A stretch of 64,000 nucleotides of DNA from Oleispirillum sp963678075 (GCA_963678075.2 CAXXPK010000005.1:242029-306028); one strand, 5' to 3'. Positions 48,054 through 56,530 are shown, numbered from the stretch's first letter. Numbers and translations: made by a program. The notes: a model not told the origin generated them from the sequence alone.

Positions 48054-49244
48054 ATGTCGTCAAAAGATATCTTACAGAAAAAGGGTGTCACGCTTTTAGA
48101 GCCGGATACCATCTACATCGCCGAGGATGTCAACACCGGACATATCTCGGATGGTGCCGTAATTCACCCCGGCTGCCGCCTGAGCGGCAGCGAGCTCTCC
48201 ATTGCCAAAGGTTGCGTCATCGGCAAAGAGGCTCCGGCCACTGTTATCAACTGCCAGTTGGGCACCGATGTGCATCTGGCCGGTGGCTACTTTGAGAACT
48301 CCACCTTCCTGGATGGATTCAAAGCCGGCAGCTGCGCACATGTGCGCCCGGGCTGTCTCTTTGAAGAGGGCTCCTCCATAGCACACAGCGTAGGTGTCAA
48401 ACAGACCCTCTTTCTGCCATGGGTAACAGCCGGCAGCCTGATCAACTTCTGCGACGCCCTGATGGCCGGTGGTACCAGCCGCAGCAATCACTCAGAGATC
48501 GGTTCATCCTATATCCACTTCAACTTCACGCCGCACCAGGATAAAGCCACGCCATCCCTGATCGGCGATGTACCACGCGGTGTGCTGCTCAACCAGCCCG
48601 CCATCTTCCTGGGTGGACAGGGCGGCATGGTCGGCCCGGCCTCTATTCCCTTCGGCACCGTGATCCCCGCCGGACAGATCTGGCGCGGAGAACACACCAA
48701 ACCGAATCAGATTGTGCTTAAAAAGAGCGTCAACCGCAACATGAACATGCCGTTTGAAGCGGAACGCTACAAGGGTATCAGCCGCATTGTTCGCAGTAAC
48801 CTGCGCTATATCGGCAACCTGATCGCCCTCGACCAGTGGTACCACGTTGTACGTTCACGCTATATGATGAAAACCTCCTGCCGCGAACGCTGCTGGAACG
48901 GCGCCCGTAAAAGACTCCAGGAGATGTTCGCTGAACGTATCAAACGACTCGACGGACTGGCTAAAAACATCAATAAGTCACTGAACCTCCGCGGCGAAAA
49001 CCCCTTCAAGGATGAGCACAAGGAGTTTCTCATATGCTGGGAGAAAGGCAGGGATAAACTTTTTGAGCTGATGCGCTCAGCCGACTCCCTCCCCGTTCCA
49101 GAGAAAATCGAGACAATCCTCAACGACCTTCCCGAAGAGTCCTACCTCGAAGAGGTCCAGAATCTCCCCCCCGACGCCGCTGAGGAAATCACGATGTGGC
49201 TCTACTCCTACGTCGAAGAGACAGAAGCAATACTGGGAGAGTGA
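48054..49244 (+). CDS. Left-handed beta-helix (hexapeptide) protein related to the GlmU C-terminal domain
   Basis: 396 residues. The first ~230 form hexapeptide turns of the LbH fold (GAVIHPGCRLSGSELSIAKG, GTDVHLAGGYFENSTFLDGF, AGSCAHVRPGCLFEEGSS, then GGTSRSNHSEIGSSYIHFNF and GVLLNQPAIFLGGQGGMVGP). The S-E-I-G-S-S-Y-I-H-F pattern is like the acetyl-CoA side of GlmU. No pyrophosphorylase domain is present. The C-terminal 160 residues are helical (RNLRY-, EMFAERIKRLDGLAKNINKS) and unknown to me. Position 337 nt after glmM suggests a role in amino-sugar nucleotide synthesis; the exact reaction is not proven. Confidence 0.7.
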   Translation: MSSKDILQKKGVTLLEPDTIYIAEDVNTGHISDGAVIHPGCRLSGSELSIAKGCVIGKEAPATVINCQLGTDVHLAGGYFENSTFLDGFKAGSCAHVRPGCLFEEGSSIAHSVGVKQTLFLPWVTAGSLINFCDALMAGGTSRSNHSEIGSSYIHFNFTPHQDKATPSLIGDVPRGVLLNQPAIFLGGQGGMVGPASIPFGTVIPAGQIWRGEHTKPNQIVLKKSVNRNMNMPFEAERYKGISRIVRSNLRYIGNLIALDQWYHVVRSRYMMKTSCRERCWNGARKRLQEMFAERIKRLDGLAKNINKSLNLRGENPFKDEHKEFLICWEKGRDKLFELMRSADSLPVPEKIETILNDLPEESYLEEVQNLPPDAAEEITMWLYSYVEETEAILGE

Positions 49245-49250
49245 GCTGTT

Positions 49251-49286
49251 AATCGTAAATTGTGAGTCGTAAGTTGTAAATGGTGT
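49251..49286. repeat. 7-periodic GTAA tract
   Basis: Units TCGTAAA TTGTGAG TCGTAAG TTGTAAA TGGTG, period 7, of the same kind as at 43,565 and 59,531. Confidence 0.85.
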
Positions 49287-49577
49287 AAGCTCAAACTTTG
49301 TCTCGATCTTTGTCCCGAACTTAGTCTTTCTTGATTTAGGTTCTAGACAAGGTTCGAGACAAAGTCGTAACACGGGAGGGGCGACGGCCTCGGCGCCCTA
49401 AACGAAGCAATGACACGACGCAAAGACACGAAGCGCACCCCATTTTTCTGCCCCCCATTTTTCTGCCTTTACCAGCGTAGCAATGACCCATAGCAAAGAC
49501 ACGAAGCGCACAATATTTTTGCCCAGAAAATTTTTTGCCGAGAACAGCGTAGCAACCCACCCGCAGCAACTACTCAC

Positions 49578-49605
49578 TAAACTCCAAACTCTAAACTCCA
49601 AACTC
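49578..49605. repeat. Heptamer array TAAACTC/CAAACTC
   Basis: Four alternating units, exact period 7. The same words recur at 56,531. Confidence 0.85.
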
Positions 49606-49625
49606 TTCACAAAAGAAAGCATAAC

Positions 49626-50087
49626 ATGAACACACAAAGAAGCATTGCCATCCTCCTGGCCGCAGCCGCCCTGACCATCACCACCACATCCTGCAAAAAA
49701 GAGGCCACCCCCAAAACACCTGCCAAAGCAGCGACAAAAACCGAAGCTCCCACAAAAGGCGGCCAACTCCAGATAGAATTCGAAACACTCAAAGGTAAAT
49801 GGCTGCGCCCGGACGGCGGCTATGTGATAGAACTCAAAGAGCTGCTCCCCGACAACAAACTCACAGCCGCCTACTTCAACCCCGGCCCCATCAATGTCGG
49901 CGAAGCCAAAATCTACAAGGAAAACGGATTTACCAAGGTATTCGTCAAACTTCAGGACCAGAACTACCCCGGATCCACCTATACCCTGATCTACGATAAA
50001 GATAACGATCAGCTGCGCGGCATCTACTACCAGGCAACCTACCAGCAGGAGTATCAGGTCGGCTTCACCCGCATGCCGAAGCAATAA
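49626..50087 (+). CDS. Small lipoprotein of unknown function
   Basis: 153 residues with a signal peptide and lipobox (SIAILLAAAALTITTTSC), a lysine/alanine/threonine linker to about residue 45, and a compact beta-rich domain (ETLKGKWLRPDGGYVIELKE, VFVKLQDQNYPGSTYTLIYD, QLRGIYYQATYQQEYQVGFT). I do not recognise the family; the domain resembles small lipocalin-like or DUF-type sensor domains. It stands alone between repeat-rich spacers. No clear ribosome binding site (AAAGAAAGCATAAC). Confidence 0.7.
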   Translation: MNTQRSIAILLAAAALTITTTSCKKEATPKTPAKAATKTEAPTKGGQLQIEFETLKGKWLRPDGGYVIELKELLPDNKLTAAYFNPGPINVGEAKIYKENGFTKVFVKLQDQNYPGSTYTLIYDKDNDQLRGIYYQATYQQEYQVGFTRMPKQ

Positions 50088-50428
50088 ACATCCCGTTTAC
50101 TCGTTGTGGGAAGTGAAATGTTGAATGTAGGATGTGGTGTGTGATCTGGTGCGCCATGTGTTTCAGCATTTCTTAGTATCCATGAACTTTGTCCCGAACT
50201 TTGTCTCAAACCTTGTCTTGCAAAAATCAGACGAAGATCGTGACAAGGTTCGAGACAAGGCTTAATCGTGCTTCGCGACCAATCACGAGATGTTTGTCTG
50301 CACGAAACCAGTATATCCACCGTTACACGGTGGATGCGCTTGCACAACAAAAAAAGCTCCGCCGGAAACCCGGTGAAGCTTTTTTCAATCTGTAGGCCGG
50401 GTGCCCTCACCCAGCGCAACTCAATCTC
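50088..50428. other. Intergenic region
   Basis: 341 nt. It holds a TGTTGAA TGTAGGA TGTGGTG TGTGATC heptamer tract (50,119-50,146), an inverted pair built on TTTGTCTCAAACCTTGTC / GACAAGGTTCGAGACAAGG (about 50,200-50,263), and the terminator at 50,348. Confidence 0.6.
50348..50386. terminator. Bidirectional terminator
   Basis: AAAAAAGCTCCGCCGG, loop, then CCCGGTGAAGCTTTTTT, a stem with one or two mismatches and A/T tracts on both sides, between convergent genes. Confidence 0.75.
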
Positions 50429-51286
50429 TTACGCGCGCCCCTTAGCCTTAAGGAACTCAAACGCGCCGGCAACCTTATCCAGCACCTTCGGATCAGCCTC
50501 GCTCTCAACAATATACCAGTCCAGAGGCCCCTTCTCAGCAACCACAAAGAGTGCATCCCAATCAACACCCTTAACTCCCTCCGGCACCTGTCCCAGAATT
50601 CCCGGACCGGGATAAACCTCTTTAGCATGCAGTGTGCGCACGCGACCCGGATATTTGTTCAGCCAGAAAACAGGATCCTCTCCAGCTGCTACAACATGTC
50701 CGACATCCATCTGCTGGCAGAGCTCAGGTGAAGCATTGTCATAAATCAGCTCCCACATGCACTTGCCGCAGCAGGAATACTTCTCTTTAAATTCATGCTG
50801 ATGATTGTGATATCCCACATACATGCCGGCAGCTTTAGCAGTCTCAGCGGCAACAGAGAGATCCTCCCCGATCTTCTTGCACTCATCAGCTGTTTTCGGA
50901 CGACCGATCCAGGGAACCATCAGGTATTTGTTACCGACAGCCTGGTTGAATTCGATTGTCTCCTGAATCTTATCCGGCTTGAGTGTAGCCATACCGGTAT
51001 GTGTTCCGCAGGCCACCAGACCGTGATCATCGATAATCTGCTTGAGCTCTTTGGCGCTCTTACCATAATATCCGGCAAATTCAACACCGGCATAACCGAT
51101 CTCTTTGATTCCCTTCAGGGTACCGAGCAGATCCTTCTTACACATCTCACGCACAGAGTAAAGCTGAACACCCACCTGAGGCTTCTTGCGCCCCGGAATC
51201 AGCATACCCGCCTGCGACAGAGCAGGAGCAGCAACCGCAGCTGTAACACCAGCCCTCAGAAAATTACGTCTTGAAAAGTTTTTCAT
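50429..51286 (-). CDS. Secreted sugar phosphate isomerase/epimerase-like TIM barrel
   Basis: 285 residues. A twin-arginine signal (NFSRRNFLRAGVTAAVAAPA) is followed by an AP-endonuclease-2-type TIM barrel: VGVQLYSVREMCKKDLLGTL, IKEIGYAGVEFAGYYGK, HTGMATLKPDKIQETIEFNQ, MYVGYHNHQHEF with metal-binding His/Glu, and QMDVGHVVAAGEDPVFWL. Proteins of this kind are common in this group, often as secreted 3-keto-sugar or inositol-related enzymes, but the substrate cannot be told. It is preceded by a long heptamer array. Confidence 0.8.
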   Translation of the reverse strand: MKNFSRRNFLRAGVTAAVAAPALSQAGMLIPGRKKPQVGVQLYSVREMCKKDLLGTLKGIKEIGYAGVEFAGYYGKSAKELKQIIDDHGLVACGTHTGMATLKPDKIQETIEFNQAVGNKYLMVPWIGRPKTADECKKIGEDLSVAAETAKAAGMYVGYHNHQHEFKEKYSCCGKCMWELIYDNASPELCQQMDVGHVVAAGEDPVFWLNKYPGRVRTLHAKEVYPGPGILGQVPEGVKGVDWDALFVVAEKGPLDWYIVESEADPKVLDKVAGAFEFLKAKGRA

Positions 51287-51382
51287 TCTATTATTTTTCC
51301 TTTGATAAATTTATGGCCCAAAAAAGTTCATTCATTATTTCATAAATCCCGTTATGGTTCAATCACGGATAAATCGTCAGGT

Positions 51383-51532
51383 GGCAAATGGCGAATGGCG
51401 AATGGCAGGTGCTGAGTGTCGAGTGTCGAGTGTCGAGTGTCGGGTGTCGGGTGTCGAGTGTCGGGTGTCGGGTGTCAGGTGTCAGGTGTCAGGTGTCAGG
51501 TGTCAGGTGTCAGGTGTCAGGTGTCAGGTGTC
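51383..51532. repeat. Long degenerate heptamer array
   Basis: About 21 consecutive 7-nt units. First GCAAATG, GCGAATG, GCGAATG, GCAGGTG, CTGAGTG, then in register GAGTGTC x3, GGGTGTC x2, GAGTGTC, GGGTGTC x2, and nine AGGTGTC units. The word drifts from one end to the other while the period stays exactly 7. Confidence 0.92.
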
Positions 51533-51639
51533 AGGAAAGCGTAAATTGCAAATCGTATGTTGTAAATGTATTTTGTTGAATGTTGTACAGGCTTTCCTTG
51601 TCACGGCGAAAGTTAAATGCACTAAAATCGAAGAGAAAG

Positions 51640-51860
51640 ACCGCGCAATACGTTCTTGGCTCTAAGAGCCCTACAGTGAGCTCCACTCTATATGCCGACA
51701 CGCCACGTACTAAACGCCGGAGGCTGTAGCGTTGCTTCTCTGAAGCAAAACTTCGAAGCCAACACCCAAAACGCACCCAATATTTTTGCCCACAAGTTTT
51801 TCTGCCTTTCCCAGCGAAGCAATGACACGAAGCAAAACCAGCGAAGCAATCCACCCGTAG
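51640..51860. repeat. Composite dispersed element, copy 1
   Basis: Shares with copies at 53,930 and 59,595 the text CGTTCTTGGCTCTAAGAGCC (a small hairpin), CTCCACTCTATATGCCGACA, ACGCCACGTACTAAACGCCG, and TAGCGTTGCTTCTCTGAAGC (hairpin GCTTCTC/GAAGC), then ends with CGAAGCAATGACACGAAGC-type words and TTTTTCTGCC. Confidence 0.8.
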
Positions 51861-51904
51861 CAAACACACCGTTTATCATTCAGCGCTCAGCGTTCAGCGT
51901 TTAC

Positions 51905-52894
51905 TCAACACTCAGATTTCATATCACGCGACATCAACGACCTCACCGCCTCCAGCGGCGGACAACCCTCATAACACAAACTGAAAACCTGATCCGTAAT
52001 CGGCATCTCCACACCCTTCTCCACCCCCAGATCATGAATCACCTTGGCATTCCACACACCCTCAGCCACCATCTTCATGCTGCCGAGAATCTCCTCTATC
52101 TTCTCCCCTTTGCCCAGCCTCTCACCCACACTGTGATTCCGACTGTGAGCACTGGTACAGGTTACAATCAGATCCCCGACCCCGCTCAACCCCGCAAAGG
52201 TTTCAGGCTTCGCCCCCATCGCAACCCCGAATCGGGTCACCTCCGCCAGACCACGCGTAACCAGCGCCGCCCGGGTATTATCACCGAAACCCAGCCCATC
52301 CGAAGCACCAACCGCAATCGCAATCACATTCTTAACCGCACCTCCCAGCTCAACACCTAAAGGATCACTGGAGGTATACACACGAAACAGAGGCCCATTG
52401 AAAAGCTCCTGTGCTCTCTTGGCTGTCGCCTCACACACCGAAGCCGCCGTGATCGCCGTAGGTATACCCCGCGCCACCTCCTCTGCATGACTCGGCCCCG
52501 ATAAAACCGCAATGGTATCCAGCCCCAGAATCTCCTGCGCCCTTTCACTCATGCGCTTATGGGTCTCTTCACAGATACCCTTGGTCAGGCTCACAACAAG
52601 CGCATCCCGGGGAATAATACCGACAAACTTCTGACACACCCCCGCCAGGAATTTAGAGGGAGAAGCCAGTACAAAGCCATCAGCCCCCTCAGCGGCCTCA
52701 GCCGGATCTGTCACCCACTTAATACTCTCAGGCAGTTTAATCCCCGGAAGAAAACGGACATTCTCGCCCTTCGCTGTAATCTCCGCCCGGTTCTCTTCAA
52801 ATGGACACCACATCGTAATATCATGCCCGTAGGAGTTAAGCAGAGTCCCGATAGCCGTTCCCCAGCCACCATCACCAATAATTGAAATCTTCAT
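51905..52894 (-). CDS. gpsA: Glycerol-3-phosphate dehydrogenase [NAD(P)+]
   Basis: Reduces dihydroxyacetone phosphate to sn-glycerol-3-phosphate for phospholipids. 329 residues from MKISIIGDGGWGTAIGTLLN (the Rossmann motif is GDGGWGTA where most have GAGSWGTA). Other motifs: SLTKGICEETHKRMSE, VLSGPSHAEEVARGIPTAIT, GGAVKNVIAIAVGASDGLGF with the catalytic lysine, and NTRAALVTRGLAEVTRFGVA. The ATG at 52,894 is preferred to a TTG five codons earlier. It follows plsY on the same strand, and the two act in succession. Confidence 0.96.
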   Translation of the reverse strand: MKISIIGDGGWGTAIGTLLNSYGHDITMWCPFEENRAEITAKGENVRFLPGIKLPESIKWVTDPAEAAEGADGFVLASPSKFLAGVCQKFVGIIPRDALVVSLTKGICEETHKRMSERAQEILGLDTIAVLSGPSHAEEVARGIPTAITAASVCEATAKRAQELFNGPLFRVYTSSDPLGVELGGAVKNVIAIAVGASDGLGFGDNTRAALVTRGLAEVTRFGVAMGAKPETFAGLSGVGDLIVTCTSAHSRNHSVGERLGKGEKIEEILGSMKMVAEGVWNAKVIHDLGVEKGVEMPITDQVFSLCYEGCPPLEAVRSLMSRDMKSEC

Positions 52895-52943
52895 TTTTTT
52901 ATTTGTCAACCAATCACTTGTTTAATACATCACTATTGTTTTG

Positions 52944-53030
52944 CATAGGGCAAAGGGCAGAGGGCATAGGGAAGAAGTTTACCTTTAAACACACTCTCTT
53001 CGCTATGCTCCATGCCCTATGCTCTATGCC
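52944..53030. repeat. Two facing heptamer arrays between plsY and gpsA
   Basis: CATAGGG CAAAGGG CAGAGGG CATAGGG (52944-52971) and CTATGCT CCATGCC CTATGCT CTATGCC (53003-53030). Each has an exact 7-nt period; the words are partly complementary (GGGCATAGGG against CCCTATG), so a stem-loop is possible. Confidence 0.85.
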
Positions 53031-53057
53031 TTTCGTATGTAGCTCGAATATCAAGCA

Positions 53058-53699
53058 TCAGTGTTTCGTCTTGCGGAAATCAAATCGCGACTCCGTCCCC
53101 GCTATCAGCCGCCCGATATTCGCCCGATGTTTCCAGATTCCCAATGCAGCCAGGAGCGTCAGCACCAGCGGAAACCAGATTCCCTCGCGATTCATATGAA
53201 AGGGCCAGACCACCGCAGCCAGCACAACACAGGCAGTAATAGAGGCCACAGAGACATATCGGGTTGTCAGAAAGGTCACCAGCCAGCCGAGAAAAGCGAT
53301 TCCAACACATACCGGCGAAAGGCCGATCAGCATCCCTGCGCTGGTGGCAATGCCCTTACCTCCCTTAAAACCGAGAAAGCAGGTCCAGTTGTGCCCCGCA
53401 ATAGCCATTGCCCCGCAGAACAAAGGCAACCCCATCCCATCAAATGCAACACCGCTAATTTTTGAAGCCAGCAACGGAATCAGCAATACCCCGCTCAACC
53501 CCTTGCCCACATCAAGCGCAAAGGTGATTATTCCCAGCTTTTTGCCAATGGACCGAAAAACGTTGGTTGCGCCGATATTACCGCTGCCCAGAGTGCGTAT
53601 ATCCTTGCCCTGCGACTTCGCCATCAGAAAACCGAACGGAACAGAACCCAGAAGGTAGGCAAAAACACCACCGAGAATCCAAATGCTAATCTCTTTCAT
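53058..53699 (-). CDS. plsY: Glycerol-3-phosphate acyltransferase PlsY
   Basis: Membrane enzyme that moves an acyl group from acyl-phosphate to glycerol-3-phosphate. 213 residues with about five transmembrane helices. The three conserved blocks are present: LGSVPFGFLMAKSQGKDIRT then LGSGNIGATNVFRSIGKKLG, AIAGHNWTCFLGFKGGKGIA, and TSRYVS-type TTRYVSVASI. Start ATG at 53,699; longer upstream frame is repeat DNA. Upstream of gpsA. Confidence 0.95.
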   Translation of the reverse strand: MKEISIWILGGVFAYLLGSVPFGFLMAKSQGKDIRTLGSGNIGATNVFRSIGKKLGIITFALDVGKGLSGVLLIPLLASKISGVAFDGMGLPLFCGAMAIAGHNWTCFLGFKGGKGIATSAGMLIGLSPVCVGIAFLGWLVTFLTTRYVSVASITACVVLAAVVWPFHMNREGIWFPLVLTLLAALGIWKHRANIGRLIAGTESRFDFRKTKH

Positions 53700-53929
53700 G
53701 TGCTGGATTATAGCAGTTAGTTCACAAAACTGCAAAGATCTGAGGTCCCGCCTTCGCGCTTCGCGTCTACGGCGCGGCATGCAGGAGTCAGAGAATCGTA
53801 AATTGTTAGTCGTAAGCTGTAAATTGTAAATTGTATTTTGTGGGAAGTGGAACCAGCCGTCGCCCTGCGGGCTTCCTCCTTCGCTCTCCGAGCTACGGCG
53901 GACATGATGGCGGTCAAGATGTTGGATGT

Positions 53930-54180
53930 AGGATGTGCAAACTGCGTTCTTGGCTCTGAGAGCCAACCCTACACGGCTCCACACTAGATGCCGACAGGTC
54001 ACGCCATCTTGTGCACCACAGTGCCGCTATACGGTACGACGGTGTAAGTTCAACGAGCGAAGCCGAAAGCTGTAGCGTTGCTTCTCAGAAGCAAAACTGC
54101 GAAGCAATCACCCGTAGACATATTCATTTTTCTGCCACCAATTTTTCTGTCCAAAAACAGCGAAACAATGACACGTAGCA
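53930..54180. repeat. Composite dispersed element, copy 2
   Basis: Same order as copies 1 and 3: TGCGTTCTTGGCTCTGAGAG, CTCCACACTAGATGCCGACA, CTGTAGCGTTGCTTCTCAGA (hairpin), CACCCGTAGACATATTCATT, TTTTTCTGCC. An extra ~60 nt segment lies between the second and third blocks. Confidence 0.8.
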
Positions 54181-54225
54181 ATAATAATCTTGTTAATCTG
54201 TGGATAAAACCTGCGAAGCAAAGAC

Positions 54226-54260
54226 AACTCATCACTCAGCACTCAGCACTCATAACTCTC
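54226..54260. repeat. Heptamer array CACTCAG-type
   Basis: AACTCAT CACTCAG CACTCAG CACTCAT AACTCTC, five units, exact period 7. Confidence 0.85.
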
Positions 54261-54275
54261 CCCCGCACTCACCGC

Positions 54276-54680
54276 TCACCCGTCCGGAATATCCTTCCTA
54301 TCCAGCCCTTTGAAAATCTTCTCTTCAAACCACTCAATATGCGCACTGTTACCCTTATCCTCAACAAGATGCCGCATTGCCAGCTTGACCGACTCCAACC
54401 CGATTGCCACCACAATACCTGTCATTATCAAGCCCACAAACCCGATTACAATAGCAAGAAACCGGGTGAGCCGCTTAACCGGGCAGAAATCTCCATACCC
54501 CACAGTTGTCGCAGTTATGAAGCTGTAGTAGAAACTGCCGACCCACCCCATCTTCCACCCCTCTATCCGATTGATAAGCCGCCCCAAAATGAATATGATC
54601 AACCCAAGAAAAAGCACAATCGGCGATGCTAACAAAAGCAACCAAAAAAATGTTCTCAGAAACCAGAATGTAAATTCCAT
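54276..54680 (-). CDS. Two-helix potassium channel
   Basis: 134 residues, two transmembrane helices around a pore loop (Ion_trans_2 fold). The selectivity filter is TATTVGYGDFCPVK. Helix 1 is FFWLLLLASPIVLFLGLIIF and helix 2 is LAIVIGFVGLIMTGIVVAIG. The short C-terminal tail (VEDKGNSAHIEWFEEKIFKG) lacks RCK or cyclic-nucleotide domains, so no gating ligand is implied. Start ATG 54,680. Confidence 0.85.
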   Translation of the reverse strand: MEFTFWFLRTFFWLLLLASPIVLFLGLIIFILGRLINRIEGWKMGWVGSFYYSFITATTVGYGDFCPVKRLTRFLAIVIGFVGLIMTGIVVAIGLESVKLAMRHLVEDKGNSAHIEWFEEKIFKGLDRKDIPDG

Positions 54681-55088
54681 AAGCCTTAACTCCAATCACC
54701 CAACTCGCGCATTTTAGAACTCGCGCACTTTCGCACTAATATAACACATCTTTGATGCTTGCTCACATCTTAAATTATCGTTATATTAATAGCAATTGTT
54801 CGTGCTTAAGAGTTGACTGATTAAACAGTTTACCCGGCACGGGTGTTTAAAAAATTACAGTTCATTTCTGTTTCTGTGGATCATACGAATTTCTTGATTG
54901 TTCTTTGATGTAGTCGATCGTAAGCGGATACGGGATCCGGGTTTCGGGATACGGGAATTATTTCACCACGTATCTCGCACCTCGCATCTCGCACCCGTGC
55001 TATCGCTATTAGATATATGAACGTAGATAAAACCATTTTATCCACATTTCAGAAAAAGAACCACAATAAAATAATTGGAGATGTTTAT
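54681..55088. other. Intergenic region upstream of the xylose isomerase-like gene
   Basis: 408 nt without a gene; AT-rich in the middle (about 54,760-54,870), where the promoter probably lies. It contains the two heptamer arrays at 54,930. Confidence 0.5.
54930..54996. repeat. Two heptamer arrays upstream of xylA-like gene
   Basis: ACGGGAT CCGGGTT TCGGGAT ACGGGAA (54930-54957) and CGTATCT CGCACCT CGCATCT CGCACCC (54969-54996). Four units each, exact period 7. Confidence 0.87.
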
Positions 55089-56237
55089 ATGAAACGAAAA
55101 GGGTTCGGTATTGCCCCCGTAACACTGCGGTCAATGCCTTTCTGGTGTGTCGGCAATCCGTTGTCCGATCCATTTGGCGGTCCAGTTCTTGAGAAGCTCG
55201 ACTCCCTGCAGGTTGCAGAGTTGCTTGCGGAAGCGGCCAGCAAAGGATTGATCGAGGCAACTTCATTCCATGACGATGATATCGTCCCCTGGAATCCCAA
55301 GAAGCCTAAAGACGATCTCGATCCAAAGAGCGATGTTTACAAAAAACTGCGCGCTCTCAAAAAAATCCTCACCGATGCAGGTATACAGGTCAACTCAGTC
55401 ACCTGTTCGCTGCACGGCAACAAGTTTTTCCGCAACGGCGGTCTGACAAACCCCGATCCGAAGATCCGCAGAATTGCCCGGGCAAAAGTCGAGCGCACCC
55501 TGCGTATCGGTAACTTCTTCGGTGCAAAACACTACATCTACTGGGTGGCACGCGACGGATTTGAAGTTCCTGTAAGCGTTAACTGGAAGAATGTCTACGG
55601 CTGGCTGGCCGACGGACTCAACCACGTCTACGACTATATTCAGGAGCAGGGCTTCAAAAACTATGTCGGCGCAACTATTGAGCCCAAGCCCAATGAGCCG
55701 CGCGGCCATATGTTTATTCCCACATCCGGTCATGCCGTCGGTTTCATCTACGGACACCTGAAGCACCCCGAATTCTTCGGCGTAAACCCCGAGCTGTTGC
55801 AACATGAGAGCATGGCACTGCTCAACGCCGTGCATACCGTCGGTTACCTCACCAGCATGAAGAAACTCTTCTTCCTGCACTTCGGCAGCCAGATCAAGGC
55901 GCAGTTCGATAACGACTTCCCGCCGCTGATCGGCCCTGAAGGTCTCAAAGAGAGCGCTCAGATGTTCTGGGCCCTGCGCAAAGTCGGCTGGAAAGGCGTT
56001 GTCGAATATGACTGCCATATGCTGCGCGTAGATGCCGACCCCGAAGATCCGATCGGCTGCCGCCGCAAGTTTATCGAGGACTGCACACGCGGACTCTCCA
56101 TCTCCCTGCTGCTGGCCGACCGCCTGATGGCTCTCGACACCAAAGGCATGCATGACGCAGGCGCCGACCTGGCCGCAACCGCACTGATGTGCAAGCTGCC
56201 GAAAAAATCCATCAACGAATGGATGATTAACCTCTAA
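55089..56237 (+). CDS. xylA: Xylose isomerase-like protein
   Basis: 382-residue TIM-barrel of the class I xylose isomerase type. Conserved: LIEATSFHDDDIVPWNPKKP (catalytic His in FHDDD), ARAKVERTLRIGNFFGAKHY, TIEPKPNEPRGHMFIPTSGH (metal Glu and Lys), FFGVNPELLQHESMALLNAV (Glu and His), and FDNDFPPLIG. Differences: the FHIDLNGQ ligand block reads FLHFGSQ, so one metal aspartate is replaced, and one residue is inserted between the Glu and His of VNPExxH. ATG at 55,089 follows TTGGAGATG. It might use a related sugar instead of xylose. A terminator follows. Confidence 0.72.
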   Translation: MKRKGFGIAPVTLRSMPFWCVGNPLSDPFGGPVLEKLDSLQVAELLAEAASKGLIEATSFHDDDIVPWNPKKPKDDLDPKSDVYKKLRALKKILTDAGIQVNSVTCSLHGNKFFRNGGLTNPDPKIRRIARAKVERTLRIGNFFGAKHYIYWVARDGFEVPVSVNWKNVYGWLADGLNHVYDYIQEQGFKNYVGATIEPKPNEPRGHMFIPTSGHAVGFIYGHLKHPEFFGVNPELLQHESMALLNAVHTVGYLTSMKKLFFLHFGSQIKAQFDNDFPPLIGPEGLKESAQMFWALRKVGWKGVVEYDCHMLRVDADPEDPIGCRRKFIEDCTRGLSISLLLADRLMALDTKGMHDAGADLAATALMCKLPKKSINEWMINL

Positions 56238-56351
56238 AAATATCGCGCTTCGCGCTCGAACAACTTTACATGGCTAAAGCCATTAACTACGAACGAATAT
56301 GCATTTCTGTTTGTAGTTAAGCCCTTTAGGGCTGTAATCGTTAATCAAAAC

Positions 56352-56388
56352 AAAAAGGCGGTTGTTGAAAAACAGCCGCCTTTGTTTT
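56352..56388 (+). terminator. Terminator after the xylose isomerase-like gene
   Basis: AAAGGCGGTTGTT, loop, AACAGCCGCCTTT followed by GTTTT. Confidence 0.82.
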
Positions 56389-56530
56389 ATCATTGCCTAC
56401 ATTTCACACTGTAATTAACAAACAACCCCCAAACCGCCCACGCCTGACACCTGACGCCTGCTTGCCACGGCGTAGTTCCGCTTGCGGAACGAAGACGGGA
56501 CACCTGTCGCCTGACGCCTAACATCCCTCC

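Larger units (their letters stand above)
49245..49625. other. Intergenic region with composite repeats
   Basis: 381 nt, no gene. Order: 7-periodic GTAA tract (49,251-49,286), a TTTGTCTCGA / TCGAGACAAAG inverted pair (about 49,297-49,363), the block GGCGACGGCCTCGGCGCCC (about 49,381), three CATTTTTCTGCC-type words, and a TAAACTC array (49,578-49,605) just before the lipoprotein gene. Confidence 0.6.
51287..51904. other. 618-nt repeat-rich intergenic region
   Basis: No gene; a computed frame over 51,354-51,665 is only the repeat read in translation. It contains the long heptamer array, a GTAA-type tract (51,536-51,569), a composite dispersed element (51,640-51,860) and a TCAGCGT array (51,880-51,900) touching the gpsA stop. 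Confidence 0.65.
53700..54275. other. 576-nt repeat-rich intergenic region
   Basis: No gene. It contains a GTAA-type 7-periodic tract (53,794-53,845), the words TGTTGGA TGTAGGA TGTGCAA near 53,919, composite element copy 2, an ATCCACAG-type word (about 54,190) and a CACTCAG array (54,226-54,260). Confidence 0.6.

Noticed and set aside
51383..51532. Possible CRISPR array
   Set aside because: Units are 7 nt with no spacers, and no cas gene is in the window.
51354..51665. 103-residue frame reading VSGVRCQVSG repeats
   Set aside because: It is the translation of a 7-nt tandem array (21 nt gives 7 codons), with no ribosome binding site or homology.
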